Of a stretch of DNA of 64,000 bases, positions 9,416-17,096 are shown one piece after another. A model generated the notes under the pieces. The model worked only from the letters and a program-made list of their open reading frames with translations, was not told the DNA's origin and ran no database searches. Origin of the DNA: Amycolatopsis regifaucium (GTDB taxonomy: Bacteria; Actinomycetota; Actinomycetes; Mycobacteriales; Pseudonocardiaceae). The translations under genes were made by a program, and so were the position numbers. Location: NCBI RefSeq assembly GCF_001613935.1, contig NZ_LQCI01000034.1, forward strand, positions 411,031-475,030. Direction: 5' to 3'. Numbering within the stretch: the stretch's first letter is position 1; each line of letters opens with the position of its first letter.

Positions 9416-9565
9416 CTACCGGGCGGGCAACGTGATCGTGACGGTACAGACGGTGACCGAAAAGAGCAGGCCGATGGCCAGGAACCCCCAGGTTCTTCTC
9501 CTCGCCACAATGGAGCCGACCTGCGAAAGCTTGCGTAGACGCAACTCGACCCAGCGGCCTTTCAC
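9416..9565 (-). CDS. Possible 49-aa single-helix membrane protein
   Basis: Between the acyltransferase and the Uma2 gene, a minus-strand frame starting at GTG 9565 encodes a basic N-terminus (about 30 residues with RLRKL and ARRRT), one hydrophobic helix (LAIGLLFSVTVCTVTITL) and a stop. The basic-then-helix layout is that of real small membrane proteins. There is no clear ribosome binding site, so it stays tentative. A 10-bp palindrome (GTAGCGCTAC, 9574-9583) lies just upstream, between it and the divergent Uma2 gene. Confidence 0.35.
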   Translation of the reverse strand: MKGRWVELRLRKLSQVGSIVARRRTWGFLAIGLLFSVTVCTVTITLPAR

Positions 9566-9640
9566 TACCGTGTGTAGCGCTACCGTTTCGGCGAAACCGT
9601 GGGAAGATGGTCTGGTGATCACCGGCGAAGGAGGAGTTCG

Positions 9641-10216
9641 ATGAGTGTCGTGCAGTGGCCTCACCGCCTCCTGACCCTCGACGACTGGGCCGCGTTGCCG
9701 GAAGACCCGGAACACCGCGCGGAAGTCGTCGAAGGAGTCTTGATCGTGGGCCCTCGGCCGATGTCGTTCCATCAGCTCGCGGTCACCCGCCTGGGATACG
9801 TGCTCAACGAGCAACTGCCTGAATCCCTCATGGCTCTCTCGGAAGCCGAGTTCGTCGTCGCGGAACTCCCGTTGACGGTTCGCGTCCCGGACGTCCTCGT
9901 CGCGGCGACCGAGCTGGTGGAAGAGAATCCGGCTCGATACGCCGCTCAAGACGTGCGTCTCGTCATCGAGATCCTTTCCGAAGGCTCGGTCCGCACCGAC
10001 CGGGTCACGAAATTCTCCGAGTACGCCGAAGCCGGAATCGAGCATTACTGGATCGTCGACCTCGACGACCCGCCGAGCATGATCACCTACCGTTTGGTCG
10101 ACGGCGAGTACGAGAACTTCGGCGAGCACACCGGCAAGGTGTCACTCGACTTCGAGAGCGCCCCGATCACTCTCGACCTCGACGCCCTCACCACCCGCCA
10201 CGCGCAGCGCCCCTGA
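9641..10216 (+). CDS. Uma2 (DUF820) family protein, nuclease-fold
   Basis: A 191-residue protein starting at ATG 9641 behind GAAGGAGG. It has the Uma2 layout: N-terminal LTLDDWAAL, EVVEGVLIV, then the PD-(D/E)xK-like core VRVPDVLV and VIEILSEGS with conserved Asp and Glu, and the closing EYAEAGIEHYWIVD. Uma2 proteins are abundant in Streptomyces-like genomes and cyanobacteria and are usually called putative restriction endonucleases, though few have been tested. No partner gene is next to it. Confidence 0.88.
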   Translation: MSVVQWPHRLLTLDDWAALPEDPEHRAEVVEGVLIVGPRPMSFHQLAVTRLGYVLNEQLPESLMALSEAEFVVAELPLTVRVPDVLVAATELVEENPARYAAQDVRLVIEILSEGSVRTDRVTKFSEYAEAGIEHYWIVDLDDPPSMITYRLVDGEYENFGEHTGKVSLDFESAPITLDLDALTTRHAQRP

Positions 10217-10235
10217 GCACCGTCGGGCCGGTGCC

Positions 10236-10313
10236 GTGAAGGCCTCCTTGAGGGACACGAGCTCGATCAACGGAGGATCGGGGACGTTGAGTGTCCCGGA
10301 TCTTCCGTTGATC
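10236..10313 (+). repeat. Intergenic repeat with long inverted arms
   Basis: The left part (GTGAAGGCCTCCTTGAGGGAC) recurs with few changes at 43.47 kb. It is followed by inverted arms at 10265-10285 and 10293-10313 that match at 19 of 21 positions around a 7-base loop. It lies between the Uma2 and CopC-like genes and could end transcription of the former. Confidence 0.6.
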
Positions 10314-10380
10314 AAGGCGTCAGATCGGGCGACGATGGCCACTAGGCTCATCGTGGGAGTTTCCGCGTGAAGGGTGTCTG

Positions 10381-10947
10381 ATGAGGTTCAAGCGGTTCGG
10401 TGCGTCCCTGCTGGTCGCCGGGGTGACCCTGCTGAGTGCCGCGACCCCGGCGATGGCCCACACGGAGCTGAAGAGCAGCGATCCGGAGAGCGGCGCTTCA
10501 CTCGCGACGCCGCCGACGCAGGTCAAGCTGACGTTCTCCGGTCCGGTCGCCCTCGCCGACAACCCGATCCAGATCACCGGGCCCGAGAACGCGTCGTGGA
10601 CGGTCGGCCGGGCGGAAGTCGCCGGAACCGTCGTCACCGCGCCGGTACAGGCCGTCGGACCCGCGGGCGAGTACACCCTGCGCTACAAGGTGGCCTCCGA
10701 GGATTCGCATGTCGCGAGCGGTTCGGTGAAGTTCAACCTCAGCGCCCCCGCGTCCTCACCGTCCTCCAGCAGCGCGGCGGCTCCGGTGAGCAGCCCGGCC
10801 CCCGCGACCAGCGCCACCCCGGCCCCGCAGGCGGAGGAGACCACTCCCGAAGGCCTGTTGCCCGTCTGGTTGTGGATCGTGCTCGCGGTCGCCGTGGTGG
10901 TCGCCGGTCTCGTTGTCGCGTTGCGCCTTACTCGACGCAAGAACTGA
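10381..10947 (+). CDS. CopC-domain copper-resistance-like membrane-anchored protein
   Basis: A 188-residue exported protein. A signal peptide ends at about residue 26 (ATPAMA), so the mature protein begins AHTELKSSDP, placing a His at the N-terminus as in CopC/YcnJ copper-binding domains. The beta-sandwich carries KLTFSGPV and the second-site SEDSHVASGSVKF. A Ser/Ala/Pro-rich linker leads to a C-terminal membrane helix (about 161-181) and a basic tail. It likely binds copper at the outer face of the membrane. No CopD partner is adjacent; its stop lies 2 bases from the convergent secreted-protein gene. Confidence 0.9.
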   Translation: MRFKRFGASLLVAGVTLLSAATPAMAHTELKSSDPESGASLATPPTQVKLTFSGPVALADNPIQITGPENASWTVGRAEVAGTVVTAPVQAVGPAGEYTLRYKVASEDSHVASGSVKFNLSAPASSPSSSSAAAPVSSPAPATSATPAPQAEETTPEGLLPVWLWIVLAVAVVVAGLVVALRLTRRKN

Positions 10948-10949
10948 CC

Positions 10950-11564
10950 TCAGCCGTGGCCGACGTCGGGGTTGCCCACCGGCAACTTCTTGCCGGAGGC
11001 GTCGAAGGCGGCCAGCTTCAGCGGGTCGGCGGCGGAGTCGAACCAGAACACGACGATGTTCGGGTCCACGCTCCAGGCGGCCTGGTGCGCGGTGACGGTC
11101 TTGCCGTTCACCTTCGCGGTGATTTTCGCGGCCGGGCCCGCGTAGTAGCCGAAGGACGGGATGCCGTTCAGCCCACCGGACACCGCGTGGAAACCAGGTG
11201 ACTTGTCGGGGCCGGAGTACTCGTTGGTGACGGTGCCGGCGGTCACCTTGCCGTCGGCCGACCGGTGCCCGGCCATGATCCCGAAGGTCGTCTGCGGGAG
11301 CTGCTCGATGTCGACCTTCACGCCGTAGAACACCAGTTCACCGCCGTCGCCCTGGACGCCGGTGCCGATGACGTCACCCCACGGCGTGTTGTCCGGTTCC
11401 TCGGCGGCCCGCACCGGAACGGGTGCCTCCACGACCTCCGCCGCCGGTGCGGGTGCCGGAGCGGGGGCCGCGTTCGCGGTCAAGGTGGTCGAAAGGACGA
11501 CGGCGAGACCGGCGGCCGCGATTCCGCCGCCTGTCAGCAGCGTCCGCTTCCCGGGTGATTTCAT
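10950..11564 (-). CDS. Secreted protein paralogous to the sigma-factor partner's outer domain
   Basis: A 204-residue protein with a signal peptide (cleaved near TLTANA|AP), a Pro/Ala/Val-rich linker and one globular domain (about 60-204). The domain clearly matches the C-terminal domain of the membrane protein at 12183-12938: shared landmarks include WGDV or MGDV, TNEY, GFHA, FGY, GPA, a WS-DP segment and FWFD in the same order and spacing. A GGGAGG site precedes ATG 11564. It is transcribed divergently from the sigma factor, from a promoter resembling the sigma gene's own. No known function; a secreted ligand or decoy is possible. Confidence 0.82.
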   Translation of the reverse strand: MKSPGKRTLLTGGGIAAAGLAVVLSTTLTANAAPAPAPAPAAEVVEAPVPVRAAEEPDNTPWGDVIGTGVQGDGGELVFYGVKVDIEQLPQTTFGIMAGHRSADGKVTAGTVTNEYSGPDKSPGFHAVSGGLNGIPSFGYYAGPAAKITAKVNGKTVTAHQAAWSVDPNIVVFWFDSAADPLKLAAFDASGKKLPVGNPDVGHG

Positions 11565-11604
11565 TGCGGTGCCTCCCAGTGGTCGAAGATCATGCGAAGA
11601 CCTC

Positions 11605-11629
11605 TACGGGGGAGCGGCCGGAAAGGTTG
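11605..11629 (-). promoter_or_regulatory. ECF-type promoter for the secreted paralogue
   Basis: Read on the minus strand, CAACC (11629-11625) is followed after 16 bases by CGTA (11608-11605), about 40 bases before the ATG at 11564. The same -35 element with a related -10 occurs on the other strand at 11633-11656. The two -35 elements form the arms of a perfect 8-bp inverted repeat at 11622-11639. Confidence 0.55.
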
Positions 11630-11632
11630 AGG

Positions 11633-11656
11633 CAACCTTTCGGGTGGTCAACCGTC
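11633..11656 (+). promoter_or_regulatory. ECF-type promoter for the sigma-factor operon
   Basis: CAACC (11633-11637), a 15-base spacer and CGTC (11653-11656) match the usual -35/-10 of ECF sigma factors. The likely start codon (GTG 11677) lies 20 bases downstream of the -10. With the mirror-image promoter on the other strand, this suggests autoregulation and co-regulation by the sigma factor. Confidence 0.6.
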
Positions 11657-11676
11657 GAACGGAGATGAGGACCAGC

Positions 11677-12186
11677 GTGGCTCGCGGCGATGACGAGTTC
11701 GTCGAGTTCGTGCGGAACTCGTCGACGCGTCTGCAGCATGCCGCCTACCTGCTGACCAGCGATCGGCATCAGGCCGAGGACGCCGCTCAGACGGCCCTCG
11801 CCAAGACGTATGCCGCCTGGCCACGGGTGCGCCGCAAGGACGCCTACGCCTACGCGAGGCAGGTCCTGGTCAATCACATCATCGACGGCTGGCGGCGCCC
11901 GATGCGCGAGAACGCCACCGAGGAGATTCCCGAGCGGCCGAGCGGCGCGGACGTCGCCGGGGCCGTTGTCCAGCGGAAATGGCTGCTTGACGCGTTGCGT
12001 ACGCTCACAGACCGGGAAAGAGCGGTTGTGGTGCTCCGGCACTTCTTCGATCTGAAGGAGTCCGACGTGGCCGGCGAGCTGGGGGTCTCGGTGGGCACGG
12101 TGAAGAGCACCAACTCCCGCGCACTGACGAAGCTGCGGATCACCGCGGAGGACGGAACGGAACTGATCGGGGGGCTGGGACGATGA
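11677..12186 (+). CDS. SigE-family RNA polymerase sigma factor
   Basis: A 169-residue group-4 sigma factor of the actinobacterial SigE family. Region 2 is DDEFVEFVRNSSTRLQHAAYLL with DAEDAAQ-like helix 2.2 (QAEDAAQTALAKTY); region 4 ends with the helix-turn-helix LKESDVAGELGVSVGTVKS. GTG 11677 is preferred because a GATGAGG site lies 6 bases upstream; ATG 11665 has no properly spaced site and would sit almost at the predicted transcript start. The gene overlaps its membrane partner by 4 bases (ATGA). Confidence 0.93.
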   Translation: MARGDDEFVEFVRNSSTRLQHAAYLLTSDRHQAEDAAQTALAKTYAAWPRVRRKDAYAYARQVLVNHIIDGWRRPMRENATEEIPERPSGADVAGAVVQRKWLLDALRTLTDRERAVVVLRHFFDLKESDVAGELGVSVGTVKSTNSRALTKLRITAEDGTELIGGLGR

Positions 12187-12938
12187 CCGACCTCGAGACG
12201 CTGCGCTCGGCTCTGCGGGAACCGCCCGCCGAGGAGTTCGCCGCACCCGACCTCGCCGCGATCATGACCAAGGGCAGGCGCATCCGCCGCCGTCGCCGTC
12301 TCGCGACCGGCGCGGGCGGGGTCGCCGCCGCCATGGTGACGGTGCTGGTCATCGTCGGCGGGGTCGCGTTGAAGGAACCGCCGTCCGACCGGCGATCGAT
12401 CCCACCCGCGGCGAGCGCGTCCGCCGCCCCTCCGTCGCAGCCGCCGCCGGCGCCGACCTCACCGGCACCGTCGGTCGCCACCACGGCGGCGGACCTGCCC
12501 ATGGGCGATGTGCTTTCGCTCGGGATCCGCGGTGAGGGCGGCCGGGAACTGGTGATCTACGCGTCCGCGCTCGACGAGCCGGTCCTGCCGGACATCCATT
12601 TCAGCCTGCAGGTCGCCTACCGGAACGACGACGGCACCTTCGACGCGCTCCTGGGCACCAACGAATACAAGGGATCCGACCGGTCCTTCGGCTTCCACGC
12701 CACGGACGGTGGCGAGCTGATCCGGGGCACGTTCGTCCCCGTGTTCGGCTACTTCTCCGGTCCCGCGCAACGGATCACCAGCACCGTGCGGGGAAAGCCG
12801 GTCGAAGCGAAGACGGCCGTCTGGTCCGAAGACCCGGCGGTCGTGATCTTCTGGTTCGACCCGGCGGACGTGGAGTCGGCGAACGTCCTGAGCCCGCTCG
12901 TCGCCTATGACGCGAGGGGCGTGCGCCTCACCAAATAA
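12183..12938 (+). CDS. Membrane-anchored partner (putative anti-sigma factor) of the SigE-family sigma
   Basis: A 251-residue protein with a short cytoplasmic N-terminus of about 38 residues, a basic RRIRRRRR stop, one membrane helix (about 45-62), a Pro/Ala/Ser linker and an extracellular domain (about 100-251). No HxxxCxxC zinc motif is present, as is common for partners of this sigma family. The outer domain is homologous to the secreted protein at 10950-11564. Overlap with the sigma gene supports a sigma/anti-sigma pair; signal sensing by the outer domain is inference. Confidence 0.8.
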   Translation: MTDLETLRSALREPPAEEFAAPDLAAIMTKGRRIRRRRRLATGAGGVAAAMVTVLVIVGGVALKEPPSDRRSIPPAASASAAPPSQPPPAPTSPAPSVATTAADLPMGDVLSLGIRGEGGRELVIYASALDEPVLPDIHFSLQVAYRNDDGTFDALLGTNEYKGSDRSFGFHATDGGELIRGTFVPVFGYFSGPAQRITSTVRGKPVEAKTAVWSEDPAVVIFWFDPADVESANVLSPLVAYDARGVRLTK

Positions 12939-13003
12939 CGCATTCAGTCCTCTGAACGCGGTCGTTGCGCTGGGCAACTACCGCATGCAGAGGACTAGAT
13001 GCG
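12939..13003. repeat. Family-B palindromic repeat in a convergent gap
   Basis: The arms contain AGTCCTCTGA...GCGGT and ACCGC...CAGAGGACT around a central GTTGC/GCAAC hairpin. Other copies lie at 21789-21850 and 35273-35336. It fills the space between two convergent genes and begins right after the stop codon at 12938, so a bidirectional terminator role is likely. Confidence 0.75.
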
Positions 13004-13009
13004 AGAGAA

Positions 13010-13969
13010 TCAGGCTGCGGCCTGGGTGAGCACCTGGTCGACGACGGCGTGCGAAGGCAGGATCAGCTCCCGCTCGGTGTCGGCGTCGACCTTGCCTTCG
13101 AGCAGTTCGAGGAACCGGTCCAGCTGGGTGGCCAGGGGCTCGCGCGCGGTGACCAGTTCCGGGATCTCGATGACGGTCTGCTGCCGGTAGCCGAGGCCGT
13201 CCGGGGTGACCGAGTCGTGCGAGACGTGCCGGTAGATGGTGACGTCGCGGCGGAGCAGGTCGATCTCGATCATGCGGTCCAGTTCGGACACCCACAGCGA
13301 GCGGACCTTGCGCTGGCCGAGGCGGGACGCGGAAACCGTGGCCAGCCCGGACTCGAACGACAGCACCGTCTCGATGGTGTCTTCGGCGCCCTCGACCGAG
13401 TTCGGGTGGAAGTAGCCGGCACCGGAGGCGACCCGCGCCGGGGTCGCGCCGCCGAAGAACTGGATGGCCAGGTCGACGTCGTGCACCAGCAGGTCCCACG
13501 CGACCCCGGTCTTGATCCGCGGCGCGTACGGGCCGTGGCGGCGGGCCATCAGGTGGATCGGCTCGTTGATCAGTGCCCGCGCGGTCAGCACGGCCGGGTT
13601 GTAGCGCTCCAGGAGCCCGCACATCAGCGGGACGTCCTTCTTCGCCGACAGCGCGACGATCTCCTGGGAGAATTCGAGGCTGTTGCAGACCGGCTTCTCG
13701 ACCAGCAGCGGCTTGCCCTGGCCGAGGATCTCCTGTGCCAGCTCGTAATGCGCCTCGGTCGCCGAAGCGAGCACGACGGCGTCCACATCGGACAGAGAGC
13801 CGATTTCCGGCGTCCACTGGGTTTCGTAGCGTTCGGCGACCTTGCGACCCGCCTCTTCGCGCGGGTCGATCACGCGGACGAGGTCCACGCGCTCGTTCGC
13901 GGCGAGGACACGGGCGTGCAGCGAGCCCATGTTCCCGGTGCCGATGAGAGCGATCTTGTGCGTCGTCAT
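13010..13969 (-). CDS. Gfo/Idh/MocA oxidoreductase, GnnA/WlbA-like
   Basis: A 319-residue NAD-dependent sugar dehydrogenase. The Rossmann motif is ALIGTGNMGSLHA (7-19) and the family EKP motif is intact at 91-93 (LLVEKPVCN), with the downstream DLLVHDVDLAIQFFG catalytic segment. The 4-base overlap with a DegT aminotransferase is the arrangement of GnnA-GnnB (UDP-GlcNAc 3-oxidation then 3-amination) and of WlbA-WlbC. The LpxA-like gene next door favours the Gnn-type interpretation, or an equivalent 3-amino sugar; the exact substrate is inferred. Confidence 0.88.
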   Translation of the reverse strand: MTTHKIALIGTGNMGSLHARVLAANERVDLVRVIDPREEAGRKVAERYETQWTPEIGSLSDVDAVVLASATEAHYELAQEILGQGKPLLVEKPVCNSLEFSQEIVALSAKKDVPLMCGLLERYNPAVLTARALINEPIHLMARRHGPYAPRIKTGVAWDLLVHDVDLAIQFFGGATPARVASGAGYFHPNSVEGAEDTIETVLSFESGLATVSASRLGQRKVRSLWVSELDRMIEIDLLRRDVTIYRHVSHDSVTPDGLGYRQQTVIEIPELVTAREPLATQLDRFLELLEGKVDADTERELILPSHAVVDQVLTQAAA

Positions 13970-15078
13970 GCGCCGAGTACCTCGCGAACCGTTTCGATGA
14001 TGGTGTCCAGGTCGGACTCGGAAAGGTGCGGGTGCACCGGCAGGGACAGCGCCTGCGCGGCGACGGAGGCGGCCACCGGGAAGTCCTCGACCTCGGCATC
14101 GGGGATCAGCGGGTTGTTCCGGTAGCAGTCGTAGTCGAAGACGATCTTCGGGTAGTAGATCCCGTTGCCGATGCCGCGTTCGGTGAGCGCGGCGGCGAGT
14201 TCGTCACGGGAGAGGAAGGCGTGCGGGCCGACCAGCACGGTGTACTGGTGCCACACGTGTTCGCGGCCCGGCAGGACCTGCGGGAGGTCGAGCCCCGGAG
14301 TGCCGGCGAGGCCTTCGGTCAGGCGCTTCGCGTTGGCCTGGCGGGCGGCGGTGAGCTGGTCCAGCTTCTCCAGCTGCGGGATGCCGACCGCCGCGTGCAG
14401 ATCGGTCATCCGGTAGTTGTGCCCGGCGACTTCGTACTGGTACCGGGCGCGCATGCCCTGGTTGCGCAGCACGCGCAGCGCGTCGGCCAGCTTGTCGTCG
14501 TCCGTGGTGATCACGCCGCCCTCGGCGGTGGTGACGTTCTTGGTGGCGTACAAAGAGAAGCAGCCGATCCCGAAGGATCCCGACGGCTTGCCCTCGAACG
14601 ACGCGCCGACGGCCTGCGCGGAGTCCTCGATGACCTGGAGACCGTGCTCGGCGGCCAGCGGCGCGAGCTTGCCCATGTCCGCGGTCTGCCCGTACAGGTG
14701 CACCGGCATGAGGACCTTGGTGCGGTCGGTGATCGCGGCGCCGACGGCGTCCGGGTCGATCGCGAAGTCGTCGCGCCGGATGTCGGCGAAGCGGACGGTC
14801 GCGCCGGCCTCCAGGATCGCGTTCAGCGTCGCCACGAAGGTGAACGGCGAGGTGATGACCTCGTCACCCGGCTGGAGGTCGAGCGCCTGGATGGCGGCGA
14901 CCAGCGCGGTGGTGCCGTTGTTGACGGCGATCGCGTGCTTCGTGCCGGAAACGTTCGCGAACGCGTCCTCGAAGCGCTTGACCATCGGTCCCTGTGCGAT
15001 GGCGCCGGATCGCAGCACCTCGACGACGAGGTCCTCCGCGTCACGGACGTCGACCACGGTAATGGGGATCATCTGCAA
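13966..15078 (-). CDS. DegT/DnrJ/EryC1 aminotransferase, GnnB/WlbC-like
   Basis: A 370-residue PLP enzyme of normal length. EDSAQAVGA (151-159) carries the PLP-binding Asp and K180 in YATKNVTTAEGG is the Schiff-base lysine. The NHNYRMTDLHAAVG-like segment near 225 closes the active site. It is the first gene of a two-gene minus-strand unit, coupled by ATGA overlap to the Gfo/Idh oxidoreductase, and together they would convert a sugar nucleotide to its 3-amino form. It diverges from the LpxA-like gene across 167 bases that probably hold both promoters. Confidence 0.9.
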   Translation of the reverse strand: MQMIPITVVDVRDAEDLVVEVLRSGAIAQGPMVKRFEDAFANVSGTKHAIAVNNGTTALVAAIQALDLQPGDEVITSPFTFVATLNAILEAGATVRFADIRRDDFAIDPDAVGAAITDRTKVLMPVHLYGQTADMGKLAPLAAEHGLQVIEDSAQAVGASFEGKPSGSFGIGCFSLYATKNVTTAEGGVITTDDDKLADALRVLRNQGMRARYQYEVAGHNYRMTDLHAAVGIPQLEKLDQLTAARQANAKRLTEGLAGTPGLDLPQVLPGREHVWHQYTVLVGPHAFLSRDELAAALTERGIGNGIYYPKIVFDYDCYRNNPLIPDAEVEDFPVAASVAAQALSLPVHPHLSESDLDTIIETVREVLGA

Positions 15079-15245
15079 GTCTCTCTCGACTGGGCATTCG
15101 TGAATCAGGCACTACGGTGCGTCCGGTACAGTGAGCCGCCGGTTCTGCGTCCGGCCGCCCTCTCTGGCGCGGGCCACACGTTACCGGGACCGCCGAAGCG
15201 CCCAATACCCCAGGCTGCCTCCCAGCCACAACGAACGGATCTCAC

Positions 15246-15977
15246 GTGGTGAACCGCATCCACCCGACCGCAGTCATCGGCGAGGGTGTCGAGCTCGGTG
15301 ACGACAACGTCATCGGACCGTTCACCGTCATCGTGGGCCCCACGCGCGTCGGCGACGGCAACTGGATCGGCCCGCACGTGACCATCGGCACCCCCGGTGA
15401 GGATCGCGGCCGCGAGCACCCCGCCGCCTGGGACTCCGCGCCGAACGGTGATCCCGATCACGACGGCCACGGCGTCGTCATCGGCAGCCGGAACCGCATC
15501 CGCGAGTACGTGAGCGTCCACCAGGGCACCTGGCGCACGACCACCATCGGCGACGGCGGCTACTTCCTCCGCGGCTCCCACATCGCCCACGACTGCCTGG
15601 TCGAGGACGCCGTCACGGTCGCGTCGAACGTCATCACCGGAGGCCATTGCCACATCTGGTCCGGGGCGAACCTCGGCATGGGGGCGATCCTGCACCAGCG
15701 GGTCGTGGTCGGCCCCGGCGCGATGGTCGGGATGAGCTCCGCGGTCCGCAAGGAGGTGGGCGCGTTCACCATCGCGGTCGGCAACCCCGCCCGCGTGACC
15801 GGCGTCAACACCGTGGGCCTGTCCCGCCGAGGGCTGGACGAGGCCACCATCGAGGCACTGGGACCGTGGCTGAAGGGTAAGGCCGGTCTCCCTGAGGACG
15901 GGCTGGCCGACCGGCTGCCCGGTGACCTCTCTACCTTGGTGAAGGCGTGGGACGCCCGTCCGCGCGAAGAGCACTAG
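15246..15977 (+). CDS. LpxA-like acyl-ACP:sugar-nucleotide acyltransferase
   Basis: A 243-residue left-handed beta-helix protein that keeps LpxA hallmarks: N-terminal HPTAVIGEGVE, GPHVTIG, the RIREYVSVHQGT turn, SHIAHDC with the catalytic His (H115, equal to E. coli H125), ILHQ (H150, equal to H160), and a GLSRRG motif where LpxA has GLKRRG. LpxA normally starts lipid A synthesis in Gram-negatives, so a copy in an actinomycete is unexpected. The residue matching E. coli Gly173, which sets acyl length, is Met163. It is followed after 9 bases by an acyl carrier protein. GTG 15249 is an equally possible start. Confidence 0.9.
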   Translation: MVNRIHPTAVIGEGVELGDDNVIGPFTVIVGPTRVGDGNWIGPHVTIGTPGEDRGREHPAAWDSAPNGDPDHDGHGVVIGSRNRIREYVSVHQGTWRTTTIGDGGYFLRGSHIAHDCLVEDAVTVASNVITGGHCHIWSGANLGMGAILHQRVVVGPGAMVGMSSAVRKEVGAFTIAVGNPARVTGVNTVGLSRRGLDEATIEALGPWLKGKAGLPEDGLADRLPGDLSTLVKAWDARPREEH

Positions 15978-15986
15978 GAGTCACAG

Positions 15987-16226
15987 ATGGCGGAAGTCGC
16001 CGGCAAGCTGCGTGAGGTCTTCGTCGAGGCGCTGGACCTCGATGGCGATGTCGACGTCGAAAACCTGAAGTACCGCGACATCGAGGCGTGGGACTCGGTC
16101 GGTCACATGGCGCTGGTCGCGGCCATCGAGGACGAGTTCGACGTCGAGTTCGACACCGACCAGGTGATCGACATGTCGAGCTTCAAGGTCGCCGTCGACA
16201 TGGTCACGGACCTCCAGAACAAGTGA
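15987..16226 (+). CDS. Dedicated acyl carrier protein
   Basis: A 79-residue acidic helical protein with the 4'-phosphopantetheine attachment Ser37 in WDSVGHMAL. The DSxGH variant and W before it resemble stand-alone ACPs and PCPs of secondary or polysaccharide loci rather than housekeeping AcpP (DSLD). It sits 9 bases after the LpxA-like gene with an AGGAG site, and its TGA overlaps the reductase ATG (TGATG). It presumably carries the acyl group donated by the LpxA-like enzyme and worked on by the following genes. Confidence 0.93.
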   Translation: MAEVAGKLREVFVEALDLDGDVDVENLKYRDIEAWDSVGHMALVAAIEDEFDVEFDTDQVIDMSSFKVAVDMVTDLQNK

Positions 16227-16951
16227 TGCTGGACGGGAAGGTCGCCCTGGTCACCGGCGGTACGCGGGGGATCGGGCTCGCGACCGCGCGGGCGCTCGCC
16301 GAGGCGGGCGCCACCGTCGTGCTGACCGGCCGCGACGAGGCCAAGGCCAAGGAAGCGGCGGCCGCGGCGGGCGCCGCGAGCGGGCTCGCGCTGGACGTCA
16401 CCGACGCCAAGGCCGTGTCGACGCTGGTCCGCGGCGTGGCCAAGGAGCACGGCAAGCTCGACATCGTGGTCGCCAACGCCGGGATCATGGAGGACGCGCT
16501 CCTCGGCATGATCCGCGAGGAACTCGTCGACACCACGCTGAGCACGAACGTCGCCGGCACGCTGCACACCGTCCAGGCCGCGGCCAGGGCGATGATGCGC
16601 AAGAAGACCGGCGCGATCGTGGTGCTGGCTTCGATCGTCGGCGAGCACGGAAGCGCCGGTCAGACGGTGTACGCGGCCTCGAAGGCGGCGGTGGCGAACA
16701 TCGCGCGTTCGGCCGCGAAGGAACTCGGCCGGTCCGGCATCCGGGTCAACGCGGTGGCGCCCGGCGTCATCGACACCGACCTGACCTCGGGACTGAGCGA
16801 GGACGCCAAGGCCGAGAACATCGGCAAGACCCCGCTCGGGCGGCTCGGGACGCCCGAAGACGTGGCGAACGCGATCCGGTTCCTCGTCAGTGATGACGCT
16901 TCGTTCATCACCGGGCAGGTGCTGGGCATCGATGGAGGATTAGTTCTGTAA
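16226..16951 (+). CDS. FabG-like short-chain dehydrogenase/reductase
   Basis: A 241-residue classical SDR: TGGTRGIG cofactor loop (10-17), NAG (VANAGIM), catalytic Ser in VLASIVGE, YAASK (YxxxK), and the C-terminal GQVLGIDGG closely resembling 3-oxoacyl-ACP reductase. The start codon overlaps the ACP stop. In this setting it most likely reduces a 3-oxoacyl group on the ACP to 3-hydroxyacyl; no ketosynthase is present, so the oxoacyl group would come from elsewhere. Confidence 0.9.
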   Translation: MLDGKVALVTGGTRGIGLATARALAEAGATVVLTGRDEAKAKEAAAAAGAASGLALDVTDAKAVSTLVRGVAKEHGKLDIVVANAGIMEDALLGMIREELVDTTLSTNVAGTLHTVQAAARAMMRKKTGAIVVLASIVGEHGSAGQTVYAASKAAVANIARSAAKELGRSGIRVNAVAPGVIDTDLTSGLSEDAKAENIGKTPLGRLGTPEDVANAIRFLVSDDASFITGQVLGIDGGLVL

Positions 16952-17096
16952 TGGTGGCGCGACGTGCGGCTGCCTGCGGCTGGCCGAAGGCCCCGCTATC
17001 GGGGTGGCAGGGCAGCCGGTCGGTGAATCCGGCGGACGAACGCACGACCGCCCTGCCGGACCGATCGCGGTCGGGAATCGGTCGGAGGAATGAACT

